Numbered from the stretch's first letter, positions 33,324-41,879 are shown. The stretch is DNA of 64,000 bases from Ignavibacteriota bacterium (GCA_016212665.1 JACREZ010000027.1:1-64000), one strand, 5' to 3'. The notes: a model not told the origin generated them from the letters alone. Numbers and translations are program-made.

Positions 33324-35527
33324 AGCATATAGTTTTTAGTTTTGGTTTTTGGTTTTTGGTTTCTTTGTTCATGGTTGATTCATGGGCACAAGGGAGTAGT
33401 GGAGTGGTGGAGGGTTGGATTGTTAATGGGGAGACCAAGGAGAAGATTGTCGGTGCGAATGTGAGTATTGCCGGAACGTTATTGGGAACGACGACGAACA
33501 GTGAGGGGAAATTTGTGTTGACGAATCTTGAAGCGAAATCGTATTCGCTTGTTGTTTCGATGATTGGATTTCAACGGAAGATTGTCGCTGATGTTGTTGT
33601 GGATATTGGAGCACCAGCAACATTGACAATTGAATTGGAGCCGATGCCTGTTCAAACACAACCTGTTATTGTTACTGCGAGCAAGCGAGAGCAAAGTATT
33701 TCAGAAATTCCTGTTGCATTGAGTGTGATTGATGAGAAACTTCTCTCGCAACGAAACTCCGTTGCTGTGGATGATGCGTTACGGTATGTTCCGGGAGTGA
33801 GTTTTGTTCAATCGCAGGTGAACATTCGCGGCTCGACAGGGTACAGCAAAGGAGTCGGAACGCGTGTGCTTATCCTTGTTGACGGCTTGCCGATGTTGAG
33901 CGGTGATACGGGGGAAATTATCTGGGAAAGTTTTCCTGTAAACAACATCGAGCGGATTGAAATTGTGAAAGGAGCCGGTTCGGCGTTGTTCGGTTCGAGC
34001 GCGCTTGGCGGCGTTATCAACATCATTACAAAATCTCCACATGAAATTTCTGAAACACGATTGCAGTTGTACGGAGGAATGTATGATTCGCCGTATCATC
34101 CTGAATGGAAATGGAGTGATGAAACACAATTTGTGAACGGAATTCGATTAAGTCATCAAAGAAAAATCGGAGATGTGAGCGTACTTGCAGTAGCAAACAG
34201 AACGGAAGACGACGGCTATCAGATGAACAATTATTGGACGAGATGGAACGGTTGGTTGAAGATTGGATATGAGGCATCGCCGTTTGAATCGTTCTCTTTT
34301 TCGGGCGGTCTGCTTGACCAACGACGAGGAAATTTTCTCTACTGGAAAAATCTGGATAGCGCGTTGATTCCTCCTGCCAATCAACTTGACGACAGGGTTG
34401 AATCGTTTCGATGGAATTTTGGAGGAACGTATAAACGAATTCTTTCTCCTGAAACTTTTATAACGTTCAAATCAAGTTTGTATCAGACAAAATGGGAAGA
34501 TAACATTCCGAACGCTCTTGACTCGAATGGGAATCGTTCAACTTCGAGCGCACTGAATTTTGAAGGACAAATCGTACATCAATTTTCATTGTCGAACATT
34601 TTTACAGGAGGTGTTTACACAAACTTTAGTTCAGTCGAGGCAGATACTATTTTCGGAAAGCATCGTAGTACCTGTTTTGCCGGTTTCGTTCAGGATGAAG
34701 TTAAAATCAGTCAGAAACTTAGTTTGACCATTGGCGGACGATTAGATTTTCATCGGCTTGAAGGAACCGAGAGCGAGCAACATTTCAATCCGAAGTTTGG
34801 TTTGACGTTCAACCCGAATGAAGGAACGAGCGCACGATTTGCAGTCGGACGTGGTTTCCGTGCGCCATCGGTTGCGGAAGTGTTTTCAACAACGGAAGCG
34901 GCGGGTGTTTCAATCATTCCTAATCCGATGCTTCGCTCGGAACATAGTTGGTCGTATGAAGTTGGAGGGAGACAGATTCTTGGCAACAATATGATGGCTG
35001 AGGTTTCGTTGTTCAGAAACGAGTTTTGGGATTTGATTGAGCCGACGTTCAATACTTCCGGACAAGTGCAGTTTCAAAACATTACACGAGCAAGAATTCA
35101 AGGGGCGGAACTCAATCTCAAGTCGAGTTGGTTCAATGGTTTACTGACGGGAGATTTTGGTTACACCTACATCTATCCTGAAGATATTTCAAAAAATGAT
35201 TTGATGAAATATCGTCCGAGACATTTGCTGTACGTGAACGGAAATGTTTCTCTTCATCCCGTTCAACTCGGCATTGATTTTCGTTTCATCAGCAAGCCGG
35301 ACAGGATTGATGAGGAGTTTGCTGTTCTTGGAATTATCAGGCAGGGAGAGAAGCGTGTGCCCGCGTATGTTACGGATCTGCATCTCAATACGGATTGGAG
35401 TTTTGCCGGGCTTCCGCTTTCGTCATCGTTCCATGTGAATAATATTTTCAATTACAATTATGTTGAGTTGATTGGGAACATCGCACCGATTCGGAATTTT
35501 GTGTTGACGGTGGAGGGGAAGTGGTAA
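33320..35527 (+). CDS. TonB-dependent receptor with carboxypeptidase-regulatory-like domain
   Basis: An outer-membrane receptor of 735 aa. The signal peptide (FSFGFWFLVSLFMVDSWAQG) is encoded by a GTTTTTGG-word repeat. Residues about 28-115 form a CarboxypepD-regulatory domain (VEGWIVNGETKEKIVGANV). The plug spans about 120-230 (VNIRGSTGYSKGVGTRVLIL, GSALFGSSALGGVINIITKSP). The barrel runs to the end with a C-terminal VEGKW. The plug resembles the BtuB/CirA/FecA class for metal chelates or vitamins; the substrate is not determinable. Confidence 0.9.
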   Translation: MKHIVFSFGFWFLVSLFMVDSWAQGSSGVVEGWIVNGETKEKIVGANVSIAGTLLGTTTNSEGKFVLTNLEAKSYSLVVSMIGFQRKIVADVVVDIGAPATLTIELEPMPVQTQPVIVTASKREQSISEIPVALSVIDEKLLSQRNSVAVDDALRYVPGVSFVQSQVNIRGSTGYSKGVGTRVLILVDGLPMLSGDTGEIIWESFPVNNIERIEIVKGAGSALFGSSALGGVINIITKSPHEISETRLQLYGGMYDSPYHPEWKWSDETQFVNGIRLSHQRKIGDVSVLAVANRTEDDGYQMNNYWTRWNGWLKIGYEASPFESFSFSGGLLDQRRGNFLYWKNLDSALIPPANQLDDRVESFRWNFGGTYKRILSPETFITFKSSLYQTKWEDNIPNALDSNGNRSTSSALNFEGQIVHQFSLSNIFTGGVYTNFSSVEADTIFGKHRSTCFAGFVQDEVKISQKLSLTIGGRLDFHRLEGTESEQHFNPKFGLTFNPNEGTSARFAVGRGFRAPSVAEVFSTTEAAGVSIIPNPMLRSEHSWSYEVGGRQILGNNMMAEVSLFRNEFWDLIEPTFNTSGQVQFQNITRARIQGAELNLKSSWFNGLLTGDFGYTYIYPEDISKNDLMKYRPRHLLYVNGNVSLHPVQLGIDFRFISKPDRIDEEFAVLGIIRQGEKRVPAYVTDLHLNTDWSFAGLPLSSSFHVNNIFNYNYVELIGNIAPIRNFVLTVEGKW
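33331..33362. repeat. GTTTTTGG-word repeat forming a signal peptide
   Basis: GTTTTTAGTTTTGG is followed by TTTTTGG units over codons 4-14 of the TonB receptor gene. It is the reverse complement of the CCAAAAAC/CCAAACC type of word. The frame yields the hydrophobic core FSFGFWFLV. Confidence 0.65.
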
Positions 35528-35536
35528 ACTGTCGTC

Positions 35537-35558
35537 GCATCACCGTGAACGGTGACGC
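35537..35558 (+). terminator. Hairpin after the TonB receptor gene
   Basis: TCACCGT (35540-35546) and ACGGTGA (35549-35555) form a tight stem, extended by GC/GC with one mismatch. There is no clear T run, so terminator function is uncertain. Confidence 0.4.
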
Positions 35559-35610
35559 TAAAGTTTTCAAGTTGGATAAATCCGACTGTCGTTTTCCACC
35601 TGCCTCAGGC

Positions 35611-35694
35611 TGTCATTCCCGCGAACGCGGGAATCCAATTAAGGGTGTTGTATTGAGGACGAATGATTGGATACCTGCTTACGCAGGTATGACA
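35611..35694. repeat. dRS3/REP-like element with two inverted hairpins
   Basis: The left arm (35611-35637) contains ATTCCCGCG-AA-CGCGGGAAT. The right arm (35668-35694) contains ATACCTGCTTACGCAGGTAT. The arms are inverted, imperfect copies of each other (TGTCATTCCC.. versus ..GGTATGACA). This is a repeat type widespread in bacteria; its translation gives the well-known false peptide WIPAYAGMT. Confidence 0.85.
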
Positions 35695-35713
35695 CAATTC
35701 GCTTTGGTGTTTA

Positions 35714-36859
35714 GTGTCTAAACCAACAACGCTACACTTCTGCACTTCTCAATCGTGGGGAGGATTGGAGATTTATGCCTGCTCGATGATGGTTGAAATT
35801 CAGAAGCGGGGATGGAAAGTTTGGGCGGTTTGTTATCCTGATTCTAAGGTGGAAGAATTCCTGAGGGCAAACAATATTTTCGTGATGGATGTGCCAAGTT
35901 ATTTCAAATTGAGTCTCCGCTCGATATTCTCCATCAGGTCGTTGATAAAGCAAGAAGAAATTTCTGTCGTTCATGTTCATTTTCATCGGGATATTTGGCA
36001 GGCATCACTCGCGTTGCTTGGCAATTCAAAACGAACGTTGCTGATGAGCATTTACATGGGAGTGAACAAGAAGCGGGATATATTTCATCGCTTCATTTAC
36101 AATCGTGTGAATGCGTTTTTCTCTTCGTCGAAGGAATTGAACAGAGTTTTGCCGGAGCGTTATCCTGTTCCTGCGGAAAAATTTCATTATCTTCCGTACG
36201 GAAGAAATGTCGGTCATTACAAACGAGACGAAGCAAAGAGAGCGAAAATCCGGATGCAATATGGAATTGATGAGCAGGATATTGTTGTCGGTGCGATGAT
36301 GCGTATTGACCCGGGAAAATGTGTATTCGATTTTGTGGAAAGTTTTCTCCATCTTCCCGCTGAGTTTCGTGAGCGCGTGAGGTTTCTTATTGTCGGTGAG
36401 CCGACACGAAAGCGGAAATCAACACTCAACGAATCTCCGTTTGAAGCGCATTGTGAAGAATATTATTTTCAGATAAAAGAGTTCATCGCGAAAAATCAAT
36501 TGGAAAAGAGTATCTTCCTGTGTGGATTTCAGAGTGATGTGATTGGATATTTGAGTGCGATGGATGTGTTCGTGTTTCCGAGTCGTGATGAGTTGTTCTC
36601 GCTGGTGGTGCTTGATGCAATGGCGATGAAGTTGCCTGTCGTTGCGGCAAATGCAGGCGGGAATGTGTATCAGGTGGAAGATGGAGTTTCCGGATTCCTG
36701 TTTTCTGTTGGGAAGAGTCAGGAATTGGCATCAAAGATTCAAGCATATTTGATTAATCCTGAATTAATGAATCGTCATGGGAATTCGGGACGTGATTTTG
36801 TTGTTGCACACCATGATATGAAAAGAGCAGTTGAGCAATTACTTCAATTTTATACATAA
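35714..36859 (+). CDS. Glycosyltransferase family 4
   Basis: A GT-B fold glycosyltransferase of 381 aa with a GTG start. The N-terminus HFCTSQSWGGLEIYACSMM carries the glycine-rich acceptor loop of GT4 enzymes. The C-terminal donor domain has GAMMRIDPGKCVFDFVESF and FPSRDELFSLVVLDAMAMK. The usual EX7E pair appears here as EX7D. It probably builds a surface glycan or glycolipid. It stands near the WecE-like aminotransferase, separated from it by a word repeat. Confidence 0.88.
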   Translation: MSKPTTLHFCTSQSWGGLEIYACSMMVEIQKRGWKVWAVCYPDSKVEEFLRANNIFVMDVPSYFKLSLRSIFSIRSLIKQEEISVVHVHFHRDIWQASLALLGNSKRTLLMSIYMGVNKKRDIFHRFIYNRVNAFFSSSKELNRVLPERYPVPAEKFHYLPYGRNVGHYKRDEAKRAKIRMQYGIDEQDIVVGAMMRIDPGKCVFDFVESFLHLPAEFRERVRFLIVGEPTRKRKSTLNESPFEAHCEEYYFQIKEFIAKNQLEKSIFLCGFQSDVIGYLSAMDVFVFPSRDELFSLVVLDAMAMKLPVVAANAGGNVYQVEDGVSGFLFSVGKSQELASKIQAYLINPELMNRHGNSGRDFVVAHHDMKRAVEQLLQFYT

Positions 36860-36951
36860 ACCTTTGTGTACTTCGTGCAATCTTTGTGTTCTTTGTGGTA
36901 AAAAAACACAAAGAGCGCTAAGAAACCACAAAGAACCACAAAGAACTTAGA
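36860..36951. repeat. CTTTGTG-word inverted repeat
   Basis: CCTTTGTGTACTTCGTGCAA and TTTGTGTTCTTTGTGGT on the left face AAAACACAAAG, AACCACAAAGAACC and ACAAAG on the right, making an imperfect inverted repeat of about 90 nt. It fills the entire space between the GT4 and WecE-like genes. A related sequence lies at 59495-59537. Confidence 0.8.
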
Positions 36952-36959
36952 TGAAATAA

Positions 36960-38117
36960 ATGGAACAAAACAAGAAAAATAATATCCCATTTAACAAACC
37001 TTTCATTGACCAGACAGTCGCTGATTATCTGCACAAAGTTTTTGATTCAGGCAAACTATCCGGCGATGGAGTGTTCTGCAAAGAAGTTGAAACAGAATTG
37101 GAACGACTTTTCGGAATGAAACACGCCTTGCTGACAACTTCATGCACGCACGCGATGGAAATTGCGACGATGATACTTGACCTCAAACCGGGTGATGAAG
37201 TTATCGTTCCAAGTTTTACTTTTGTTTCGACGGCGAATGCTGTGTTGCGTGCGGGTGGCACTCCGGTATTCTGTGAAATTAATGATAAGACGTTCACTCT
37301 TGAACCATCGGATCTAGAGAAACGGATTACTTCTAAAACGAAAGCAATATTTCCTGTTCATTATGCCGGTGTTTCGGCAGAGATGGATGAGATATTATCG
37401 TTAGCTAAAGCGCATAATTTATATGTGATTGAAGATGCGGCGCAAGGCGTGAACGCAAAGTACAAAGGGAAATATCTCGGAACAATCGGTCACATGGGGG
37501 CATACAGTTTTCATGATACAAAAAACTATGTGAGCGGTGAAGGGGGTGCGTTTATCACCAATGATGAAGCAATTGCAAGACGTGCAGAGATAATCAGGGA
37601 GAAAGGGACGAACCGTGCGAACTTTCTCCGAGGCGAAGTGGACAAATATACATGGGTTGATTGTGGAAGCAGTTATGTGCTTTCTGATATTCTCGCGGCG
37701 GTGCTTCGTTGTCAGTTGGATAAACTTGAACAGATTCAACAACGAAGGAAACAGATTCACAATCTTTATGTGAACGGATTGAAAGAGTTGGAACAGCGTG
37801 AGTTGCTTCGCCTTCCAATCATTCCGGAGTACTATGAATCAAATTATCACATCTTTTGCATTTTGCTGAGGAATGAAGATGAGCGCAACCGATTGATGAA
37901 GAATCTCAAAGAGGCAGGAGTCGGCGCTACGTTTCATTATATCCCATTACATTCTTCACCGTACGCAGTGAACTCACTTGGAACGAAGGATATACGATTG
38001 CCTGTTACCGATAGAGTTGCAAGTACGTTACTTCGACTTCCGATTTATCCGCATCTTTCGGATGAGGATGTTTTTTATGTGATTGAAAATGTTAAGAAAT
38101 CTATTCACCACGGATGA
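36960..38117 (+). CDS. wecE: WecE-like dTDP-4-amino-4,6-dideoxygalactose transaminase
   Basis: A PLP-dependent DegT/DnrJ-type aminotransferase of 385 aa. It converts dTDP-4-keto-6-deoxyglucose to dTDP-Fuc4N for surface polysaccharides. It shows long stretches close to E. coli WecE/RffA as I recall it: SGKLSGDG near the start, VPSFTFVSTANA, VVxEDAAQGV-type VIEDAAQGVNAKYKG, the PLP lysine in SFHDTKNYVSGEGG, IREKGTNRANFLRG and TFHYIPLHSSP. The last residues (SIHHG) and the stop codon come from the CACGGAT-word repeat that follows. No other dTDP-sugar genes are nearby. Confidence 0.88.
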   Translation: MEQNKKNNIPFNKPFIDQTVADYLHKVFDSGKLSGDGVFCKEVETELERLFGMKHALLTTSCTHAMEIATMILDLKPGDEVIVPSFTFVSTANAVLRAGGTPVFCEINDKTFTLEPSDLEKRITSKTKAIFPVHYAGVSAEMDEILSLAKAHNLYVIEDAAQGVNAKYKGKYLGTIGHMGAYSFHDTKNYVSGEGGAFITNDEAIARRAEIIREKGTNRANFLRGEVDKYTWVDCGSSYVLSDILAAVLRCQLDKLEQIQQRRKQIHNLYVNGLKELEQRELLRLPIIPEYYESNYHIFCILLRNEDERNRLMKNLKEAGVGATFHYIPLHSSPYAVNSLGTKDIRLPVTDRVASTLLRLPIYPHLSDEDVFYVIENVKKSIHHG

Positions 38118-38190
38118 CACGGAAATCGCACAGATACTCGCTGATAAATCAATTTGTGCAAATCAGTGTTTTTTCCGTGACATCAGTGGT
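38107..38190. repeat. CACGGAT-word inverted repeat overlapping the wecE stop
   Basis: ACCACGGATGACACGGAAA (38107-38125) pairs with TTTCCGTGACATCAGTGGT (38172-38190), 17 of 19 bases. The inner parts (CGCACAGATACTCGCTGAT, GCAAATCAGTG) pair loosely. The left arm contains the last wecE codons and its TGA stop. Confidence 0.85.
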
Positions 38191-38210
38191 TAATTCATAG
38201 AATAAAGAAT

Positions 38211-39629
38211 ATGTTTGTAGATTCACACGCACATTTATTTTTCAAAGATTTTGAAAACGATTTGGATGATGTTATCAAGCGCGCGCAAGATGCAGCCGTT
38301 GAGTACATCATCAATCCCGGAACGGATGTTCCGACAAGTAAAAAATCCATCGAACTTGCAGAGAAGTACGAGATGATTTATGCGGGAGCCGGATTTCATC
38401 CGCACGACGCGTCGAAAGCAAATGACGAATCACTTGAGGAAATTGAACGACTTTCTCACCATCCGAAAGTTGTTGCCATTGGCGAGATTGGTTTGGATTA
38501 TCATTATGATTTTTCACCGAGAGAGAAACAGCGTGATGTCTTTTCAAAACAAATTGATATTGCTATCCAACGAAATCTCCCTATCATCATTCACAGTCGT
38601 GAAGCGGAAGAGGATACGCTTGGAATTGTAGAAGAGAAAGTAAAAGCACATCCTGATTGGAGAAAACATTTAGTTCAGCCGCACAACCGTTATCCTTCAC
38701 CGAAAGGAGTGTTTCATTGTTTTCCCGGTGATTCAAAGATGGCATGGAAAGTTATTGATTGGGGATTTTATATTTCTCTTCCGGGATTTGTAACGTTTCC
38801 CAATAAGCCGACTCGACCGAACTCGATGGTGGAAGTTGCGCAACATGTTTCTGCTGAACATATCCTGCTTGAAACGGACAGTCCGTATCTTTCCCCCGCG
38901 CCGTTTCGAGGGAAGCGGAACGAACCAGCGAACATTCCATTCATCGCACAGAAGATTGCAGATTTGCAAGGACTTTCAGTTGAAGACATTGGACGGGCGA
39001 GTAACTTCGGTGTATATAATTTGTTTGGTGTTGGAAAATACCCTGAGCCGACGATTGCCTACAAGTTGAAAAATTCGTTGTATCTCAACATCACGATTCG
39101 ATGCAATGCCGATTGTGTTTTTTGTGACAGAAAAGGAGAGGCGGTTATCAAAGGACATAATTTGAAAATCGAAAAGGAACCGACAGGTCAGGAAGTTATT
39201 CAGGCAATCGGTGACCCGACGAAGTACAATGAGATTGTTTTTTGTGGATTCGGTGAGCCAACAATTCGTCTTGATGTTGTGAAGGAAGTTTCTTCGTGGG
39301 TGAAGAAGAACGGAGCGAAGGTTAGACTCAACACAGACGGACATGGGAACATTATCAATCATCGGAACATTGTCCCGGAACTTGTCGGGTTAGTAGATTC
39401 AGTTTCCATCAGTTTGAATTCAATTGACCAAAAGCAATACGGAGAACTGATGCGAATTGACGGAGCGAAATATTTTCCTGCAATGGTTGACTTTGCAAAG
39501 GAGTGTGTCAGGCACAAACTTGATACGACATTGACAATAGTTGAACTCGATGAAGTTGATGAACAGAAAGCGCGGGAGTTTGTCGAGAAAGAAATTGGGG
39601 CGAAGTTTAGGAACAGACCATTCTTTTAG
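38211..39629 (+). CDS. TatD-family hydrolase fused to a radical SAM domain
   Basis: A 472 aa two-domain protein. Residues 1-265 are a TatD metallo-nuclease: HAH in FVDSHAHLFF, GEIGLDYHYDFSPR, IIHSRE, HCFPGD and ETDSPYLSP. Residues about 285-472 are a radical SAM domain with the 4Fe-4S motif CNADCVFC (CX3CX2C), GFGEPTIR and VSISLNSID. The separate radical SAM family known as TatD nuclease-associated is usually encoded beside tatD. Here both are one polypeptide, which supports a shared pathway. The product of the radical SAM reaction is unknown. Confidence 0.9.
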   Translation: MFVDSHAHLFFKDFENDLDDVIKRAQDAAVEYIINPGTDVPTSKKSIELAEKYEMIYAGAGFHPHDASKANDESLEEIERLSHHPKVVAIGEIGLDYHYDFSPREKQRDVFSKQIDIAIQRNLPIIIHSREAEEDTLGIVEEKVKAHPDWRKHLVQPHNRYPSPKGVFHCFPGDSKMAWKVIDWGFYISLPGFVTFPNKPTRPNSMVEVAQHVSAEHILLETDSPYLSPAPFRGKRNEPANIPFIAQKIADLQGLSVEDIGRASNFGVYNLFGVGKYPEPTIAYKLKNSLYLNITIRCNADCVFCDRKGEAVIKGHNLKIEKEPTGQEVIQAIGDPTKYNEIVFCGFGEPTIRLDVVKEVSSWVKKNGAKVRLNTDGHGNIINHRNIVPELVGLVDSVSISLNSIDQKQYGELMRIDGAKYFPAMVDFAKECVRHKLDTTLTIVELDEVDEQKAREFVEKEIGAKFRNRPFF

Positions 39630-39640
39630 AAAGGAGTTTT

Positions 39641-41746
39641 ATGGTTAGTAACATGATTTGTGGTTTGTGGTTTGTGGTTTGTTTGTTTATGACAGCCTTT
39701 CCACAGGAAAACCATACTGAGGTAACAAAAGAACGGAGTGAAAAAATTGAACAAATTCTCCGCCTTCAAGATACACGAACGCCGCACGATGCGCGGCTGA
39801 AGGAGTTCCTTACCGATAGAGATGAACTGGTTCGTGAACGTGCAACGCTTGCGTACGGTAGTATTCAGGATACTTCCGTGTTGCCGCTTCTGGTTACAAA
39901 TATGTTGGACGAAAATGAAGATGTCGGATTTGCGGCTGTGTTTGCCATCGGTCAAACTGCTTCAATACTTTCGAGAAAGGGGAGAGAAAAGTTTGAACAC
40001 GACCTCATCTGGATTCGACTTGACCAAATTCAATCGAAGAACAAAAAAGCGCATGACAGAATGATTGAAGAAATTGGAAAGTTTGGTACGGACGCGGCGC
40101 TGAAAGATTTGATGCTGAGATTTGGTTCACAGAACACTCATCAAGCGAATCTTCCGTTCGTGATGTCTGTTGCGCGATTTGCTATTCGAAACGTTGTGAG
40201 GGAAGAGGCGACACGATATGTAGTCGGGTTAGCAAAAGGAAATGAACCGGTGTCATGGCAGGTGGTGTATGCGTTGCAACGAATCGGGAATAATCAGGAA
40301 ACAAAAAATGAAATTGATAATCTTGTTGGATTGTACCGTCATCCTGACCCGCTTGCGAGAATGCATCTTGCAGTGTTGCTGGGAAAAATCAAAGATGAAA
40401 AATCTTCTGTCGGACCGTTGTTGAACTTAGCGGAGTTTGATTCCGATTGGCGCGTTCGTGTCAACGCGCTGAAGGCATTGGCAAACTTCTCAACTAAACA
40501 AAATGAAAATATTGTGGATGCGTTTCATCGTGCGTTCTTTGATAAAAATGAGTATGTAGGATTGATTGCGCTGGAATATTTCGGGAATACAGATGCACGC
40601 GAACAGGAAGGTGATAAAACTGTAACAGAGACATTCGCAGACCTGAAGAAAATATCACTCAATAGGGAAAACAGTTTTCTTTGGCAATATCAAGCGACCG
40701 CGGCAAATGCGTTAGCACGCTTAACAGGGACAGCCGCATCGGAATATATTCAAATCGGTGAACGACAAGAGAAATTATTGCAATCATATTTATTGAAGTC
40801 GCTCGGTGAAACGGGTGACAAAAATGCAATACCGATTGTTGAGCAATATGTTTCTTCCGAACAACCTATGGTTGCACGATTTGCTTTGGAGGCGTTGGAC
40901 GCATTGACACACAAACATCAAAGTGATTCCGATCGCGTTGAACAAACATATCGAGCAGTTATTCGTGCGTTGCAAAGCGATGACGTTGCATTGGTAACTA
41001 CTGCGTCTGAGATTTTGGCTGATTCAATTTTCAGAAAGCCCGAATCGGTCGTATTGTTGATGGATAAACTTACACAGTTACGAATTCCTGACGATGTAGA
41101 AGCGATGCAGGCAATTTGCGGAACACTTGGCAAATATCAGGATACTCGCGCTGTTGGTGTTTTGGAAGATGTTCTCAAATCAACTGACCGTTCAGTTGCA
41201 TTTGCGGCGGCAGATGCATTGTATCAAATCACCGGAAAAGATTATCGAAACGACTTACCGGAATGGATTCAACCGTTGTGGACTGATTTTGATTTCAAAT
41301 ATTTGGATGCCTTGCCTGAGACAATCAATGTGAACATGGAGACAACTCGCGGCGATGTGCAGATGGAATTATACAAAGGCGTTGCCCCATTTACAGTGAT
41401 GAGCATTCTGAAACTCGCAACACAAAAAGGATATTTCAGGGGTTTGACATTTCATCGTGTCGTTCCGAATTTTGTTATTCAAGGAGGCGACCCGCGCGGC
41501 GATGGATGGGGCGGACCCGGTTTCTCAATCCGTTCTGAATTCTCTCCACTTTCATTTGAAACCGGAATGTTGGGAATGGCAAGCGCCGGAAAAGATACAG
41601 AAGGTTCACAGTTTTTCGTGATGCAATCACCTGCACCACATTTAGATGGGAAATACACAATCTTCGGCAAGGTCGTTTCGGGGATGGATGTTGTCAATCG
41701 GATTCGGATTGATGACAGGATTTTGGATGTGAAGATTATTGATTGA
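39641..41746 (+). CDS. Exported HEAT-repeat protein with C-terminal cyclophilin (PPIase) domain
   Basis: A 701 aa protein. Signal peptide 1-24 (CGLWFVVCLFMTAF) is encoded by a GTTTGTG-word repeat. Residues about 35-540 are HEAT/PBS-lyase-type helical repeats (DELVRERATLAYGSI, DPLARMHLAVLLGKI, DWRVRVNALKALANF). Residues about 565-701 are a cyclophilin: LTFHRVVPNFVIQGGDPRGDG, GMLGMASAGKDTEGSQFFV and HLDGKYTIFGKV are conserved around the active site. It should fold proteins in the periplasm, with the HEAT part as client or partner scaffold. AAGGAG at 39631-39636 fixes the start. Confidence 0.9.
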   Translation: MVSNMICGLWFVVCLFMTAFPQENHTEVTKERSEKIEQILRLQDTRTPHDARLKEFLTDRDELVRERATLAYGSIQDTSVLPLLVTNMLDENEDVGFAAVFAIGQTASILSRKGREKFEHDLIWIRLDQIQSKNKKAHDRMIEEIGKFGTDAALKDLMLRFGSQNTHQANLPFVMSVARFAIRNVVREEATRYVVGLAKGNEPVSWQVVYALQRIGNNQETKNEIDNLVGLYRHPDPLARMHLAVLLGKIKDEKSSVGPLLNLAEFDSDWRVRVNALKALANFSTKQNENIVDAFHRAFFDKNEYVGLIALEYFGNTDAREQEGDKTVTETFADLKKISLNRENSFLWQYQATAANALARLTGTAASEYIQIGERQEKLLQSYLLKSLGETGDKNAIPIVEQYVSSEQPMVARFALEALDALTHKHQSDSDRVEQTYRAVIRALQSDDVALVTTASEILADSIFRKPESVVLLMDKLTQLRIPDDVEAMQAICGTLGKYQDTRAVGVLEDVLKSTDRSVAFAAADALYQITGKDYRNDLPEWIQPLWTDFDFKYLDALPETINVNMETTRGDVQMELYKGVAPFTVMSILKLATQKGYFRGLTFHRVVPNFVIQGGDPRGDGWGGPGFSIRSEFSPLSFETGMLGMASAGKDTEGSQFFVMQSPAPHLDGKYTIFGKVVSGMDVVNRIRIDDRILDVKIID
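39655..39690. repeat. GTTTGTG-word repeat forming a signal peptide
   Basis: TTTGTGG is repeated tandemly (GATTTGTGGTTTGTGGTTTG and on to GTTTGTTTATG) over codons 5-16. It reads as the hydrophobic core ICGLWFVVCLFM. It is the reverse complement of the CCACAAACC words seen elsewhere. Confidence 0.7.
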
Positions 41747-41815
41747 CGATTTACGATTGAATCATTGAGTCGTTGAATCATTTAATCATCAATGATTCAA
41801 TCGCACATGACAAAA
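41747..41815. repeat. GAATCATT-word repeat
   Basis: GATTTACGATTGAATCATTG, GTCGTTGAATCATTTAATC and ATCAATGATTCAATCG follow in series directly after the HEAT-cyclophilin stop. The words also pair with each other (GATTGAATCATTGA / TCAATGATTCAATC), so the region can fold as a hairpin. Confidence 0.7.
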
Positions 41816-41879
41816 TTGTCAATGTCAAAAAGGTTGTTTGTTAAAGGAAGATTTCTTACAATCATCCTGCAATAACAAT

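Noticed and set aside
35521-35721. A 66-codon open frame after the TonB receptor gene
   Set aside because: It translates the dRS3-like element into the familiar false peptide SRERGNP...WIPAYAGMT, so it is repeat-derived and not a gene.
41838-41879. Upstream ATG for the small hypothetical protein
   Set aside because: It adds a polar 14-residue stretch ahead of a hydrophobic N-terminus; ATG 41880 makes a more sensible exported or membrane peptide.
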